Below the pieces are notes generated by a model. The model was given only the letters and a program-made list of their open reading frames with translations, did no database searches and was not told the DNA's origin. Both the position numbers and the translations under genes were made by a program. Source: Rehmannia glutinosa (taxonomy: Eukaryota; Streptophyta; Magnoliopsida; Lamiales; Orobanchaceae). Taken from it: a stretch of 64,000 nucleotides of DNA. Where the stretch lies: positions 186,001 to 250,000 of the forward strand of contig JABTTQ020001741.1 in the NCBI GenBank assembly GCA_016081115.2, read 5' to 3'. Below are positions 11,708 through 23,529 of the stretch, in pieces; the first letter of the stretch is position 1, and each line of letters begins with the position of its first letter.

Positions 11708-14700
11708 ATGGCACCAACTTATGACTTTACCAAGTTAGGAAAGCAAATCCACACCGGCTCTACCGTGGATTTCGATTTTAATGGTGAAACAGGGTCCGAC
11801 GACACCCTAGTGAAGAAAATAGCTGAAAAGTTGGAAACGACCGGCTAAAAACCGTTTCTAACGTTAGAATATCCGATGACCTATGTGGAGGAGGTCGCAC
11901 AATTCTACGTGAATGCCTGAGATTCACGATGAAGGAATCAAGTCATCTGTTCACGGAAAGCGGTGACTATCTCGCCAAGGATTTGGTGACCACCGCTCAC
12001 TACCGGCCAGAATGAGCATTAGAGATTAACGAAGCTGATGTAAACCTGGCCGATGCTTGGAAAGAAATAGCCAAGCCTCGACTTTTGATAAAATAGTGTT
12101 TACTGACAAACAAGAGATCTGAAGGAGGATTATCACAAGTGTTGGACATAGTTGCCAAATGTATCGACATCAAGTTTGGCGACTTTGACCAATCTGTCAA
12201 AGGCAAAGCCGATTGTAATGGCTGCAATCATCGAAGAAAAGAAGATAAATGGCCGAGTTTGTCTACAGCAGATCGCCGAACGTGGGGAACAAATCCTTCA
12301 AAGAAGATGGCACATTTGGAGGATCCCAGGATATGGCCTAGTGATTGGCCGGCTAATGGAGGTGAAAGGAGTCCTCTTAGACATGGTAAGGCATTCCATG
12401 TTAACAAGAGGATGTTGAGCAAACCTCTCGGCGCACAAGAGAGTTTACGCCAAGAGAGTCGACACGGTGAGGGGGAATCAGTGACCTCAAGATACAAACT
12501 GTTGTTTCCTCTCCACCCAAGAAGAGAGCGCCCCAAAGCAGCTACTAAGAAGATTTTGCCCCTCGCAAAGAAAGAAAACCAAACATGCTCCTCGCCGCAG
12601 CTGTGTCTCCCGCCGCAGCTGCGGCGGTCGAGAAGGACTCACAAATACCTTCTCCGATCGTCAAAAAGAGGAGAACCGAGAAGCCACGACGGCCCGCTCC
12701 TCGTAAAAGACACCAAAGACGCCCCCCGCCAAGACTCAGAGGACACCGTCTCTCGAACCGTAAATCCTCCGGTACAAACTAGAGACGAAGAAGAATCATC
12801 AGTCAAATCAATCGGAGAAACCGGTGAGTCGGCTTACTCGCCTAGAGCAGATATCTGGGAGATCGCCGGAGAAGTAGAGTCTCCGGATGTAGTTGATGAA
12901 ACAGCCAAGTCTCGCCAAGGCGATCACAGAGGCAACTCAAGACACATTTGTAGTTCATACAAACAAACACAAGAAAGAACCGCTAGAGCGGATAGTGATG
13001 TAATGATCCTATCTCCACCTTACCCAGACATCCAAAATCGTCTGCGTGAGTGGAGGAAATGGAAGTTGAGTAAGTCAAGGGAACAGTTCCAACGACCTGA
13101 GTTTATAGAAGAAGAAGAGGAACTGCTAAATTTCCTGGACTAAAAACTGCTGCCCCGCACTTGATGAAGACAACTGCTTAGACATCCTGCAGATTTTCAA
13201 GGAAAAGGAGAGAGAAAAGCAAGCTGAGGAAGCCGAGGCACGTGAGAAGGCAAGCATCTGCCCTATCTCCGGCACCACAGAACACACACATCCTCTCCTT
13301 GATGTCTTCTCTGACGGGGCGGTGATGAGGACCCGCAGAATGTCGCGTCTACATGAAGAGTTGCAAATGCAGCAAGCATTGCAGAATCTAGAATCCTTCA
13401 CGAGCAAAGATTGATGGAGGGACCAGGAGAGTCCTCCGTAACACAACCGAAATCGATCCAATGGGAGTGGTTCAAAGAAATAGCCATTGTTGTTGCTGCC
13501 ACCACTTTGACTCACTCGGAAGAAGGCAATAAGGAGATGGCGATGGCGGGATAGTGGGACCCCAATCGAGCCAACCCCTATTGAAGGTGTGTTACCACCC
13601 CAACGGCCGGTGAACAATCAATCGAAACAGCCGGGAGTTTGGAGACGAGTGACCCTATTCAAGTCACTCGGTGGTGCGCCACCGAGGGGAAACTCCTCCA
13701 CTGCGGCTAGGTCGGAGGAGGCGCAGATGACTCCACAACGAATCAAGGAGGCGAAGGAGAGCAATTACAAACACAAGAAGAACGGCAAGTTGCCATCAAC
13801 GAAGCTCGAGGCGATTGAGACTGCGTCTCACGGTGAGGTGCCAACTACTCGAAGGCTAATGACGCTGGCGATGCAATCGAGGCACATGAAGGAACAACCC
13901 CTGGGAGTTAACACTGGCGATGAAAGTGCAATCCATGGGGTTGAGACTCCAATGAATGCCACTCAGAAGACCCTAAGAGGTGACACTGTCGAAAGGGAGG
14001 ACAATGCCTCTCATTGCACAGCAAGAGAGACTTCTTGGAGGTAATGAAGGCCCACGGGAGGTTAAGACTTCCCGAGGTAAAGAAGCTGAAGTTGAGAACA
14101 TCCTTCCCGCTATAATCGACCCATCCGAGAAGGAGATAAGCGCACTTCATGATTCCCAAGATAATCCCGATGTATCCTTTCCGGGATCGGAAGGCGAAGA
14201 AAAGTCGAGTCATCCCCGTGCCAAATCCAAAAGACTCGATTGCGGATGTTCCAAGCACGAGCAAGTCGATCCCAAGACTACTCGTCAAACCTTTAACTTT
14301 GATGATGAGCCACCTATGTAAATCTCATCATCGTCCGATGACGCTCGATAAGGCCGAGGACCGTCTACTCAAATAGAAAAATCAATCGAGACCAACGGCT
14401 GTTGAGACAGTGAGGCTCAAGAACCGGGGACTACTTCACAACAAAAAACCCGGGTGAACAAAGCGTCGCTGCGCAGCTCCTCAAGCTGCAACAGGATCGA
14501 TTCCTAAAAGAACTTCACGCGCACCGCTCATCATCGAACAAATCCCAGTGGGCGGTGATGAATCTTTTATAGAATCTTTTCTTTTTCCCTGGAGGTACCC
14601 GAACTCCATGAAGAGTCAGAGAATGAACGCGCACGCTATCACAAACCAGCTCCCGTTCTCTCTTCAGGTACCATTGTTCCAGCTGCTTATAACTTTGATG

Positions 14701-15299
14701 ATGTATGGCCATCAGCTGCAACAGAAGAATCAGCTGAAGTTCGAGAAGTGTTCAAGGCACTATTTGCTGAGGTTGAACGGATGGAGAGGCATCAGGCCTC
14801 TTTGGATATGCGACTGGACAATAGAGATGCCAACCTTACAGCCGACTTGAGAGGCATAACAGTCAGGATAAGGGAATGGTGGCAACAGCAGCAAACAATG
14901 CGTGTGGAACAAGTAAGATACTTCAGGACATTGTTCAACAAGCTGCTGGTGTGGAGAGCTGAAAATGCTGATGCAAAAACGAAGCTGAGAGAACATATTG
15001 AGCACATGCATGAAGCTCATACTGCCGAGATAAAGCTACTGCGTGAGCAAAATACGAATGATCTACAGCGTTTGGAAGAACACATGACTAGAAAATTCAG
15101 CCTTCTCATGGCTGAGATGAAGTTGATTTCAGCAGAGTCCAACGCTACTCGATCCGAATTCGTCGCATTACAACGCAGCGGACTTGAAGCAGAACCGACT
15201 ATCCGCAGCTCGACTTCATGCTTGCCAAGATGTTCCCTGGGGTTCCTCTATCCTTTGATGATGCCAAAAAGGGGGAAGAGGAATACCTTAAAGCGCTAA
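11708..15299 (+). pseudogene. Envelope-like / post-pol region of the Sirevirus, with coiled coil
   Basis: Between pol and the polypurine tracts lies about 4 kb of degenerate coding sequence, the place where Sireviruses carry an envelope-like gene of uncertain role. It begins at ATG 11708 with MAPTYDFTKLG. Long open segments at 12139-13143 and 13589-14044 are rich in charged residues, but frames alternate. The clearest segment, 14748-15299, encodes about 180 residues rich in Glu, Arg, Leu and Ala with heptad-like spacing (for example HIEHMHEAHTAEIKLL), consistent with a coiled coil. No signal peptide is visible. Position supports the call more than sequence similarity; function is unknown. Confidence 0.6.
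15255..15278 (+). other. Internal Sirevirus polypurine-type signal
   Basis: The sequence TTGATGATGCCAAAAAGGG followed by GGAAG lies about 1.2 kb before the 3' LTR and matches the repeated polypurine signature described for Sireviruses. A further purine run, GAGGGGGAAGGAT, lies at 15378-15390. Confidence 0.65.
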
Positions 15300-16460
15300 A
15301 ATCAAGTGAAAAGAAAGGAGCATTTGAGAAGGGAAAATCGGTGAGGAAGTTTTGAAACAAAAGAAAGGAAAATCTTTGAGGGGGAAGGATCAAAAGATAT
15401 GACCTTGATGATTGCACAAACCCCTCAACAGGGTCCATCACAAATGACATTACATTATCAGAAGCAAGCATGAAGTCACGGTCACGGTGACATTATCACC
15501 GCCACTCCAACAATCTCTTTGTATCTATGGGTGAAAAGAGAAAAACAATTGAAGCGAGGGGATGAAGGAAGTGGAAGGAAGAATGGATGCCCGAGTTATG
15601 AACATCTTGAAAGAACATGGAGGCATTCCAAAGAGACGAGACACTTATGCCATTTCGGATGTCGGACAGAGCCACGGTCGGTTGATGAATTTAAAACGCT
15701 CGAACTGAGGGATACTTTGCAAATATGTCTATGGCTCAAGCTTGGGACTTTATCTTGGGAAAAGGGTCTCACGTTATGTGAAAAGGCGACAGGCAGACAC
15801 CGGCGATCACTCTGCTGGTCACTCCGCTGGTCACTCACCGGAAAGAAGACCCAAAGATAGTATACGCCCAGAGGTAGAGGAAGAAGAAGAGTGGAGGAAG
15901 AAGCTTGGACTGGGCCTCCGCCCAAGAATATTGAATACGTAGATCCGGGGAAAGAAAGGAGGGATCTACTCGGGTTGGGCTTGACCAAGTGGCAAATTTG
16001 CAAGTGGCTAAAACTAACGCCGAGTATGCAAAAAGAATAGAAGAAGAAAACAAGAGACAAACTCAGCTATGGCGGGAGAGACAGGAAAGAATAAGAAAAG
16101 ATGAAGTCGCCGAGGAAGGCATATGAAAAGAAAAAGAAGGTGGCGACGAGAAGAAGAGAAGAAGATCTTTGAACAAGATGAAAGAAGGAGACAATGAAGG
16201 AGATGAAGTGTTGTTGTCCAACCCTTCGTGTATTTCACTATGTAAATACATACAATGTAAGTCTTACGTAATAAAGCTATAAATTCTTTATTTTTCTTCG
16301 TAGGCAAATATGTACTCGATACACCTTGTAAACAGATTGTGTAAAAGTACAAGAATGATATGATCAATAAAAAGATTGATTCGGCGCATACATTCTATAT
16401 CAATACACTATCTCGTATGTATCTTTGTTATTTGCATTTTTGAATGGTTTAAGTTTTGGC

Positions 16461-16480
16461 ATCATCAAAAAGGGGGAAAT
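16461..16480 (+). other. Polypurine tract next to the 3' LTR
   Basis: ATCATCAAAAAGGGGGAAAT directly precedes the TGTTAGG start of the 3' LTR. It primes plus-strand synthesis in the family. Confidence 0.85.
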
Positions 16481-18005
16481 TGTTAGGAATTTTATTGTTT
16501 AGATTTTGATGAATGCCATGTAAAACTTAGAATAGAAAGTTGGCACCCCAATTTTTATTGTAAAATACATTGTAATAAAATAGAGTGGCCAAGCCGAGTT
16601 AAGTCACCACGCCCTAACATGCAAGAAGACAATCAAGACTTGAAGGAAGACTCATTGCGAGACAGTGAGTATGGCAAAGAAGAGTAGACAGGGAACTCTT
16701 TGGAGAAGCGGTGAGATACGGTGAGTGGAGCATCACCAAGTCAACTCAAGAAAAGCCAAGTCTCAAGTTGAAGTGATGAGAAGAGTCATCCAATGATTGG
16801 AAGTGACTCTAAGTCACCTGGGGAAAGCAAGGAAATGCAATAAGTCGAGATAACTATAAAAGAACCGTTTTAAATCAAGAGATTTACTTAAACAAGTAAT
16901 ATCTCCACACCACCTTTCGAAGTGCTCACCCCGAAGCGTGCAAAAGGAATGAACCAATGGGAAGCACCACACCGTGTCGAAACGAAAAGGTGAAAGAACA
17001 ATTCATACGAGGAAATGGCAATTCCAAGAAGCGCAACAAGACAAGCCAACGATGCAAAAGTGACTAAGCCTATCTCTTCAACGGACAAATTTTTGAAAGT
17101 TCACTATAAAAGGCCGAGGAGTTTGTTTGAGAAGCAAGACACACATGTGAGATATACAAGCATATTAGAAAATCGAAACATTCTCAATCCTCAAGCCTAC
17201 ATTACGAAGAACATCAATCCAACACTCACCTGTGAAGGAAAGATAACTTCAATCGGTTGAAGAGGAAGATCTGAAAACAAGGGGTCTACATTCGGGGAAG
17301 GATTGTAGGAAGGTTCAAGGTTGAGCAAGTCTTAAGCTTTTGGAGGGCTTCGTGATCAAATTCAAAGAGCTTGAGCAAGTGAGTCATGTAGTAGCAAGGC
17401 GTTGCCTGTGAAGAAGCCGAGTCGCACGAGAAGCCAACCGAGTGATCAAGGCGTCTCAGGCATCGAGTCCCAAAGGATCAAGTCAATTTGTGTGATCAAA
17501 CACTTGTATCCTGGACTGTTACCACTTTGTAAATCGATCATTACCTAGTGGATTCCTCCGGGGAGTTGGAGAAGAGAGGAGTAGAAGAATTACCCCATCT
17601 TCGAACCTCTATAAAAATTTCATTGTGTCATTTACATTTCAAAGACTTTAATTCTTGCATTTTTAATCGCTTATATCTCAGCCGATAAATTTGCTATCCA
17701 ATTAATAACTTATAAGTACTAAACCAAGCACTAAATTCTTGCTCAATCAAACTTAAGGGTGTTAAGTCTTCCGCTGAAAACAAAACCACAATGAGTTAAT
17801 TTAGAGCCAACAAAGTGAGTTACTTCATCAACGGCTCGATTGAGTCATTTGAGAGATGAACTCTCTTGAGTGACTAAATTGACTATCCATCAAGGACACG
17901 GTTTGTGTAGTATCAACTCGAATTTTTAAAAGGACTAAATCGAAAATTTGGTAAGGTTTATTCAACCCCCTTCTAAACCTTACACTTACACCCTTGGGAC
18001 CTACA
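16481..18005 (+). repeat. 3' LTR of the Sirevirus-type element
   Basis: It matches 4027-5562 from TGTTAGGAAT to GGGACCTACA. It is 11 bp shorter, with many scattered substitutions and small indels, often at CG sites. The TATTG target duplication follows at 18006-18010. Confidence 0.92.
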
Positions 18006-18339
18006 TATTGTCAAAGAAGTAAAACATTATTAACAAATTTCTACAATAATTTTATATTAAATAATCTTTTCGCATGAGTTACTATAAGTTATTTTAAAAA
18101 ATCATTGTAGTATTAGAAAAAAACATTAAAATGGCTTATCTTTTGAATCTATTGAGTTATATTTATTCAACAAATAATTGGAAAACTTACTACCAATATA
18201 TCACATATTTATAAAATAATACTTAGAATTTGCTGCATGTTTTAGATGTGTGGTGGATATGATATTTACGAGTATAAAACATACAATTATGTGGTCAAGC
18301 CAACCCATAAATTATCGGTTGGTGTTATCTTTGGTGTGA

Positions 18340-18479
18340 CATATAATTGGAGCATACAACAATAGATATCGAGAATGCATTCTTAAATGATGCATTACAT
18401 GAAAGCGCTTACATGTATCAACCTCGACGTCTTCATTGATTCTACAAATCCACATCATGTTTACAAGCTCAGCAAGTCT
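18340..18479 (+). pseudogene. Ty1/copia reverse-transcriptase remnant, left half
   Basis: A short remnant in which one frame reads DIENAFLND, corresponding to the copia DVKNAFLNG motif, followed by YMYQP and HHVYKLSKS. The next expected motif, LYGLK, is found only after the CACTA element, at 19469. This shows that the two halves were one reading frame before that insertion. Stops are present, so this was an old, dead copy when it was hit. The region 18011-18340 before it is AT-rich and I see nothing in it. Confidence 0.75.
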
Positions 18480-19465
18480 CACTACAAGAAAACAATGAAA
18501 TTCCTATTAACGAAAAACTCATGTTGGAATTTGGCTAATTACCATTGGAATTATCGATTTCAACGAATTTTCTAACAAAAATGCACCGTTGGTAAAATGG
18601 CCATTGGAATGCAAAATTCCAATGGAAATTCCAATAGAAAAATATTCCAATCGTATTTCCAACGGTATTTATCCATTGGAATATGCAAACATTTGTTGGA
18701 AAAAACTCCAGCATTTTTTCCAACACTAATTCCAACAGAGTTATACTATTGGAATATATATAATCATTGGAAAAAAAACTCCAACGGAGTTATACAATTG
18801 AAATTTAGTCCAATGGTATATATCCGTTGGAATATTCAATCATTTTATCTCATTATCTAATATCTTTAATTTCCCACTAGGTCACCCATCATCAATTTGT
18901 CCCAAGTCAAGCACGTTTAACTATGTAGTTTCAATATGATTGACTACATAAGAGAAGATATGTTTTATTGATATGGATAATATTATCAAATCTTTTAACC
19001 CTAGTGGAATTTTCCAACGGTATTGGAATTTTCCAACAACCTATTGTACCATTGAAATTTTCGTTGAAATTTTAAAAACTCCATGAAAATTCCAACGATT
19101 AATTCCAACATTTTGTTTACCATGGGAATTTTTGTTGGAATTCTTCCAGTGGTATGTTTAGCGATGGAATTTATGTTGGAATTTTTAAAATTCCAATAGT
19201 ATTTCCAATGGTTTATTCGAACGATTTTATTACTGTTGGAATTTTCCAATGGTTTGTTGTGGGTGTTGGAATTTCCATTGAAATTTTAAATTCCAACTGG
19301 AATTCCAACAGTTTATACCAACGATTTTATTTATTGTTGGAATTTTCATTGAAATTTTCCAACGGTATAATATATCATTGAAATTTTTGTTGGAATTTTA
19401 AAATTTCCAACAGTTTTCTATTTCGTTGAATCATTTTTTTGGAATTCGGTTATTTTCTTGTAGTG
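18480..19465. mobile_element. Non-autonomous CACTA (En/Spm) element, 986 bp
   Basis: It begins CACTACAAGAAAA and ends TTTTCTTGTAGTG, the terminal inverted repeats of CACTA elements. It is flanked by an exact 3-bp duplication TCT (18477-18479 and 19466-19468), as expected for the superfamily. The interior has no transposase. It consists largely of short motifs such as TTCCAACGGTAT and TTCCAATGG in both orientations; subterminal repeats of this kind bind transposase in known CACTA elements. It interrupts a copia reverse-transcriptase remnant. Confidence 0.92.
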
Positions 19466-19735
19466 TCTCTCTATGGTCTTAAACATGCATCTTGTGATTA
19501 GTTTGATACATTGAACGGTTTTCTGATTTCTCTTGGCTTCAAAGTGTCAATTTCTCATATGCTCCTTATTCTACAAGAATGACCATGGCAATCTTGTGTT
19601 TACCCTTGTCTATGTTGATGATATATTAGTTATTGGAGCTAGTTATTGGAACCACTTGTTGAGGATAAAAGCGCAAGTACATCGTTGGTATTACTCTTAC
19701 TCAAATGAAGTATATATTCTTGATTAGTTGCAAAA
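19466..19735 (+). pseudogene. Ty1/copia reverse-transcriptase remnant, right half
   Basis: It continues the frame broken by the CACTA insertion with SLYGLKHAS at 19466-19492 and then, in another frame near 19600-19640, LVYVDDILV with the catalytic aspartates. Stops and frame changes are present. No LTR belonging to this remnant can be recognised on either side. Confidence 0.78.
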
Positions 19736-19800
19736 GAAACAATCAGTAAACATAATCAAAATCAAGGTCGTGGAAGTCTTGAAGAAGAAAAGAATCGAAG

Positions 19801-20834
19801 TGTTGGAAATTTGGTTTTGATAAAGTGGGTGTCGTCCGACTTTGACCAAATTTTCGGTGGCTAAGAATTTAATTTGGAGGAATTAAATTGTGAATTGTTA
19901 ATCTACCTTTCGAGTAGATGTTCGTAGTATTTTGTATTTCTCAAAACCAAATTTTGGGTAATGAGTGAGAAATTAATACGAAATTGGCCACGTGAATGGG
20001 CATAGTTTATCCTAGTATAAATACTAGAAGGTGTTATTGGTTGGATATACTATAACACAAGTGGATGATCACAATAGGCCATGGGCCGGCCCGACTCTTT
20101 GGGCTCGGGTCCAGGTTCAGTTAGTTTGTCACTCGAAAATGGGCTTGGCCTAAATTCAAGTGAGTGTTGGGTTCGATGTATCCGGACATTGGAGGTGTCC
20201 AGGTTCATGTTTGTCTCTTGGAGTTTGTAACTCCTAGATAGTGGTCATAATGTGATTTGTAACTCTTGGATGTTACATTTGGTTATAATTGCCCATTTTC
20301 TATCATTAAATCTCCTTCAAGTGTTGGGAATTGCAGCCTTTATATGCTTAGCTTGCATTGATTCGGATTAAGGACATCGAGAGGAAAATATAGGGAGAAA
20401 GAAAGAGAGTTACAAAATATTCTGAAGAGAAAGTTATTCTCATCCCAGAGGAGGATGTTATCCCGAATGTCGTCACATCTCTCGTTTTGCATTTTCCTTT
20501 TTCGCATTTTCCGAGTCAAGCAAGCTAGTTCTCGCTCCTCCTAGTTCGAAAGGTGCCTTTGTGTCGTGGTGCTACTGCATACGAGAGAAGGTAAAGCCGT
20601 TTTATCTTTGAGGACATTACGTCAAACCGTGAGCACTAGCCGGACGTATTTGTCTTGCGGATAGAGTTCTACTCGACTCGGCTTTTGTTTTTCAAGTTTT
20701 GTCGATTCATGCTCGAGTTGGAGTCCATTCAAGACGTGTAATAGTTAGATTTTGCTTCAAGTTGTAATTTTTGTTTCTATTTCTTGTAAGGCAATTGTTG
20801 AAGGCATTTCACTGAAACAATGTAAATTCCAACA
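19801..20834 (+). repeat. 5' LTR of the second copia element
   Basis: Runs from TGTTGGAAATTTGGTTTTGA to TGTAAATTCCAACA, with inverted ends TGTTGGAA/TTCCAACA. It is paired with 24765-25804. Confidence 0.88.
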
Positions 20835-21010
20835 ATCGCAAGACAAATATCGATCTTCATGATGGCTCGCCAAGCAATTCAAGAAAAGACCTAAGAATAG
20901 AGGCAAGAAACCGGCAAGTGGAAAGTTCCAAGGGGATTGCTTCAATTGTGGCAAACGGGGCATATGACAAAGGATTGTCATCACCAAGAAAAAGAAACCA
21001 AAACAACGAC
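20835..21010 (+). pseudogene. gag C-terminal remnant with zinc knuckle
   Basis: DCFNCGKRG is encoded at 20935-20961 and HMTKDC follows in another frame, giving the CX2CX4HX4C knuckle of Gag nucleocapsid. A one-base frame change falls inside the knuckle. Everything upstream of it, including the primer-binding site, is missing. Confidence 0.7.
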
Positions 21011-21039
21011 CCAATGTCAATGTGGTAGAGCAAAGGCAA

Positions 21040-21347
21040 CTAACCAACGTTGATATGTCGACGGCGGTGTTTGAAGCCAATTTGGTTGATAACCGAAAGA
21101 ATGGTTTGTGGATATCGGTGCCACTTGCCATGTCCGCTCGAAAGGGATGCATTTTCTTACTATGTCCCATCGACCGGAAGAAGCTCCACATGGGGAATCA
21201 CGCCTCTTCGATGTTTCTTTGGCGTTGAACGGTGGTGTTGAAGCTTACTTCGGGAAAGAAGTTGAAGTCAAGGATGTGTTGCATGTCCCATACATCCGCA
21301 AAAACTGGTTTCGGGTTCATTCTTGGTTAACCATGGGTTTAGACTAG
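21040..21347 (+). pseudogene. copia protease region
   Basis: From 21108 the frame reads MDIGATCHVRSKG, matching the copia protease site D-S/T-G-A-T with Ile in place of the usual Ser/Thr. It continues to KEVEVKDVLHVPYIRKN, the conserved end of the protease-integrase linker. The catalytic Asp is kept, but the frame is broken on both sides. Confidence 0.72.
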
Positions 21348-21499
21348 TTTTGAATCAAAAGTTTGTATTGAGCAAGTTTGGACGGTTCCTTGGTAGGGGT
21401 TATCTAGACAAGGGATTGTTCAAAATGAATGTAATGATTTGTATTGTTTAGGCGATGTTGAAATGAATAAGAATGAATCTTCTTACATTTTACATTCTT

Positions 21500-22435
21500 G
21501 AGTGCTCGATTTATGGCATATTAGATTAGGACATGTAAATCGAATGCTATAAAAAGATTGGTAAATTTGGAATTTGCGTAAGTAAACTCACAAAGAAAAT
21601 GTGAAGTTTGTGTTGAAGCCAAAATGGCTAAGTTACCGTTTCATACGGTGGAAAAGAGCACTTCACCTTTAGAATTGATACACACCGATGTGTGTGATCT
21701 AAAGTTTGTGCAAACTAAATGTGGTAAAAATTATTTCATCACGTTTATTGATGATTGCACAAGATTTTGCTACTTATATTTGTTAAGAAGCAAAAATGAA
21801 GCCTTGGAGGCGTTCAAAAATTATAAAAATGAAGTTGAGAATCAACTTGGCGGCGGATTAAGATGATTCGGAGTGATAGAGGTGGCAAATATGTTGCACC
21901 GTTTGAAGAGTTATGTACCCAATCGGGAATAATTCATCAAACAATGGCTCCATATTCACCATAGTCTAATGGTGTTCTTGAACTCAAAAACCGGACTCTT
22001 AAAGAGATGATGAATGCCATGTTGATTAGCTCAGGATTATCACGAGAATATGTGGGGGAGGTTGTGTTAACGGCGAACCACATATTGAATAAAATCCCAC
22101 TTAAAGGGAAAGATAAGACTCCTTATGAATCGTGGAAAAATCGTAAGCCTTCTTATAAATACCTTAAAGTGTGGGGAGTTTGGCTAAGGTTGCAATACGA
22201 ACCAAAGCAAGTTAAAATCGGTCCTAAAACGGTCGATTGTGTTTTTATTAGTTATGCACTTAACAGCGGTGCATATCATTTTATGGTACATAAGTCAGAA
22301 AATCCGGAAATGACAGTTGGTACCATAATTGAGTCAAGGAATGCTATATTCTTTGAGCATATTTATCCTTGTAAAGAAAGGATAGATGGAAGTCTAAAGA
22401 AAAGACTGTATTCGAGATGTTCTTTGGAGATGTGA
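21500..22435 (+). pseudogene. copia integrase
   Basis: The zinc-binding start is seen as HIRLGH near 21513 and CEVCVEAKM near 21599. The core runs from 21624 (STSPLELIHTDVCD, YFITFIDDCTRFCYLYLL) through RSDRGGKYV near 21869 to HQTMAPYSP. The C-terminal part (22007-22435) includes YKYLKVWG, KIGPKTVDCVFI and a FFEHIYPCK ending. A frame change near 21865 and a stop near 21962 break it. The expected PYSPQSNG is PYSP-stop-SNG. Confidence 0.82.
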
Positions 22436-22808
22436 CTTGGTGTTATCACATCTAGAACGCTTTGCAGATATTCTGCAGATGTTCTTTGAAGGTGCCGCTT
22501 TGGATGTTATAACATCCGGAACGATATCCGGTACGATATCCGCTTTGTCACATTTGTGTAAGCAGTTAGTTCAACACCGTGTGGTGAAGAATCGAGACGG
22601 AGTAAGAGGCCAAAGGTGGTCAAATCCTTTGGACTCGATTATCTAACATTGATGTTAGATGGTGAGCCGAACTCGATTAAAGAGGCTCGAGTAGTCCAGA
22701 TGCTCCGCTACGGCAAGAAGCAATCAATAGTGAAATCGAGTCCATTCCGCAAAACCATACGTGGAAGTTGGTTGATCTTCGTCTTTGTTCATGCCTTTTA
22801 GGATGTAA

Positions 22809-23519
22809 GTGGATCCTAAAAAGAAGAAGTATAAAGCAGATGGAACTATTGATAAGTATAAAGCACGGCTTGTAGCTAAAGGCTTTAAACAAAAAGATGG
22901 GTATGACTTCTTTGACACTTATTCTCCAAAGAACCAGGATTGCGTCTATTCGGGTGCTTCTCGTGATTCCGCTTTGTACAATCTAGAGATTAATCAGATG
23001 GATGTCAAAACGGCGTTTCTGAATGGAGAGATAGATGCTGAAATCTATATGGAACAACCTGAAGGGTTTGTTGCACCCGGTCAAGAAAAGAAGGTGTGCA
23101 AGTTGATAAGATCCTTGTATGGACTGAAACAAGCTCCAAAACAATGGCATCTTAAGTTTGACAACACGATGTTGTCAAATGGGTTTAAAATCAACGAGTG
23201 TGATAAATGCGTATATGTCAAAGGGACATCGGAAGCATTTGTCATAGTTTGTCTATACGTAGACAATTTGTTAATCATGGACAGTAGTCATGATGTTATC
23301 ATGGACACGAAAAGAATGTTAAAGAGAAACTTTGACATGAAGGATATGAGAACTGCTGATGTGATCCTGGGGATAAAAATCAGCAGAACTCATGATGGAA
23401 TTATCTTGTCACAATCCCACTATGTGGAGAAAGTGCTCAAGAAATTCAATGCTTTTGACAGTTCACTGTCAAAGACGCCCATTGATTTAAGTGTAAATCT
23501 GGTTGCTAATGAAGCGTAA
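22809..23519 (+). pseudogene. copia reverse transcriptase with altered catalytic site (YVDN)
   Basis: An open frame of 236 codons without an internal stop. It holds KARLVAKGFKQKDGYDFFDTY, then MDVKTAFLNGEIDAEIYMEQP, RSLYGLKQAPKQW and CLYVDNLLIM. The catalytic YVDD box reads YVDN at 23256-23267, so one of the two metal-binding aspartates is lost. The segment between FFDTYSP and the next motif is also divergent (KNQDCVYSG). The frame ends near 23519 with a frameshift into the RNase H part. Confidence 0.85.
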
Positions 23520-23529
23520 CGGTGGCTCG

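Larger units (their letters stand above)
4027..18005 (+). mobile_element. Full-length Sirevirus-type Ty1/copia retrotransposon (decayed)
   Basis: A 13,979-bp element bounded by two similar LTRs of 1,536 and 1,525 bp and by an exact TATTG duplication. In order it has an initiator-Met-type primer-binding site, gag, protease, integrase, reverse transcriptase, RNase H, an extra region with a coiled-coil ORF, repeated polypurine signals of the type AAAAAGGGGGAA, and the 3' LTR. Long LTRs, an envelope-like region after pol and multiple polypurine tracts are known hallmarks of Sireviruses (SIRE/Maximus). All genes carry stops and frameshifts, so it is not autonomous. It inserted into unannotated AT-rich DNA. 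The LTRs differ by scattered substitutions and small indels, indicating a moderately old insertion. Confidence 0.93.

Noticed and set aside
12139..13143. 334-codon open frame as a possible host gene
   Set aside because: It lies within the closed Sirevirus element between pol and the polypurine tracts, has low-complexity charged composition, and competes with a more protein-like frame at its start.
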